NCBI GenBank assembly: GCA_024331125.1
Contig: JANDJI010000008.1
Location: 24,350 to 88,349 of the forward strand
Length of the DNA: 64,000 nucleotides
Source: Nitrospira sp.
GTDB taxonomy: Bacteria; Nitrospirota; Nitrospiria; Nitrospirales; Nitrospiraceae
Reading direction: 5' to 3'
Shown: positions 63,748 through 64,000 of the stretch, piece after piece
How the letters are laid out: the number at the start of each line of letters is the position of its first letter
Numbering within the stretch: the first letter of the stretch is position 1
The notes under the pieces: model-generated
Seen by the model: only the letters and a program-made list of their open reading frames with translations
What the model was told of the DNA's origin: nothing
The model's database searches: none
Translations under genes and position numbers: made by a program

Positions 63748-64000
63748 ACGGCTGGTTTCGAGTGCCTGATTCGGCGCCCTCTGCATTCCTTGTGACTGGC
63801 CTTGCCGGGCTGAATTCTGGACGCGCCTTGTTGGCATGGACTGCGTCGACTGGAGCTCAGAGCTCCCGTTGTGCTGAGTCCGGTCACTGAACACTCTGCT
63901 TGCGCGGGAGGTCCCCACCTGGGAGGGTGGGGGTGAGAGCCGGGCGCCGTCTGTGGCTCGCCTGGTGCGCTGATGGCCGTTGATGAAACTCCATCGACAG
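63748..64000. other. 253-base 3' end without a gene; strong hairpins
   Basis: No coding frame is convincing. CCCCACCtgggagGGTGGGG (63913-63932) is a perfect 7-bp stem, GAGCC...GGCTC (about 63936-63960) a second, and GTTGAT...ATCGAC near the end a third. Three consecutive stems suggest a structured RNA or a mobile-element end, but the window stops here. Confidence 0.35.

Overview
The window is about 60% GC, gene-dense and almost certainly chromosomal. It most resembles the genus Nitrospira (phylum Nitrospirota). The grounds are a diderm cell plan (LolA, Pal, an OprP/OprO-type phosphate porin), a menaquinone-type C-methyltransferase, and several proteins with the small PCP_red domain in an organism that shows no photosynthesis genes here. 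The assignment is an inference from gene content and protein character; no database was searched.

Layout. (1) 0.4-12.5 kb: ruvB, then a long plus-strand supra-operon, pheA-hisC-aroF-tyrA-aroA-cmk-plsC-rpsA-sppA-HU/IHF, ending in a protein built from four PCP_red repeats. It joins aromatic amino acid synthesis to nucleotide, lipid and translation genes. (2) 12.7-26.5 kb: small hypothetical genes, a D,D-carboxypeptidase, glutamate dehydrogenase, lipB, a sigma-70 factor, a slipin/NfeD pair, trmI, an SDR, aroE-aroK and tRNA-Arg(UCG). (3) 26.5-30.1 kb: pal, a PilZ protein, msrA and two short genes with strong ribosome binding sites. (4) 30.2-38.6 kb: a phosphate-starvation cluster with an OprP-like porin, a lipoprotein, two divergent PstS-type binding proteins and pstC-pstA-pstB-phoU. 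PhoB-box-like 11-bp-periodic repeats precede the porin and both pstS genes. (5) 38.7-48.1 kb: ftsK-lolA, a 2OG-Fe(II) oxygenase, then a minus-strand block: menG, a USP-USP-PCP_red-Zn-ribbon-PCP_red-PCP_red fusion, a radical SAM/SPASM protein ending in PCP_red, and a CopD-like membrane protein. (6) 48.2-56.7 kb: a type I restriction-modification locus in which hsdM, hsdS and hsdR are all broken, while a three-gene module (TIGR04255-like protein plus two small partners) between hsdS and hsdR is intact. A palindromic element, ATTACCC repeats, a short zinc metallopeptidase and a vapC relic lie in or beside it. (7) 56.9-63.7 kb: a uvrA lacking the usual insertion domain, a DUF4143 ATPase, a DUF486 membrane protein and a HerA-like ATPase carrying an in-frame palindromic-repeat insert.

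The two best leads for something undescribed are the PCP_red protein set (three proteins, two of them unusual fusions) and the intact three-gene cassette inside the dead restriction locus. A recurring regulatory feature is a promoter placed so that the transcript would start at or within a few bases of the start codon (trmI, ftsK, the radical SAM gene, menG and the DUF4143 ATPase).
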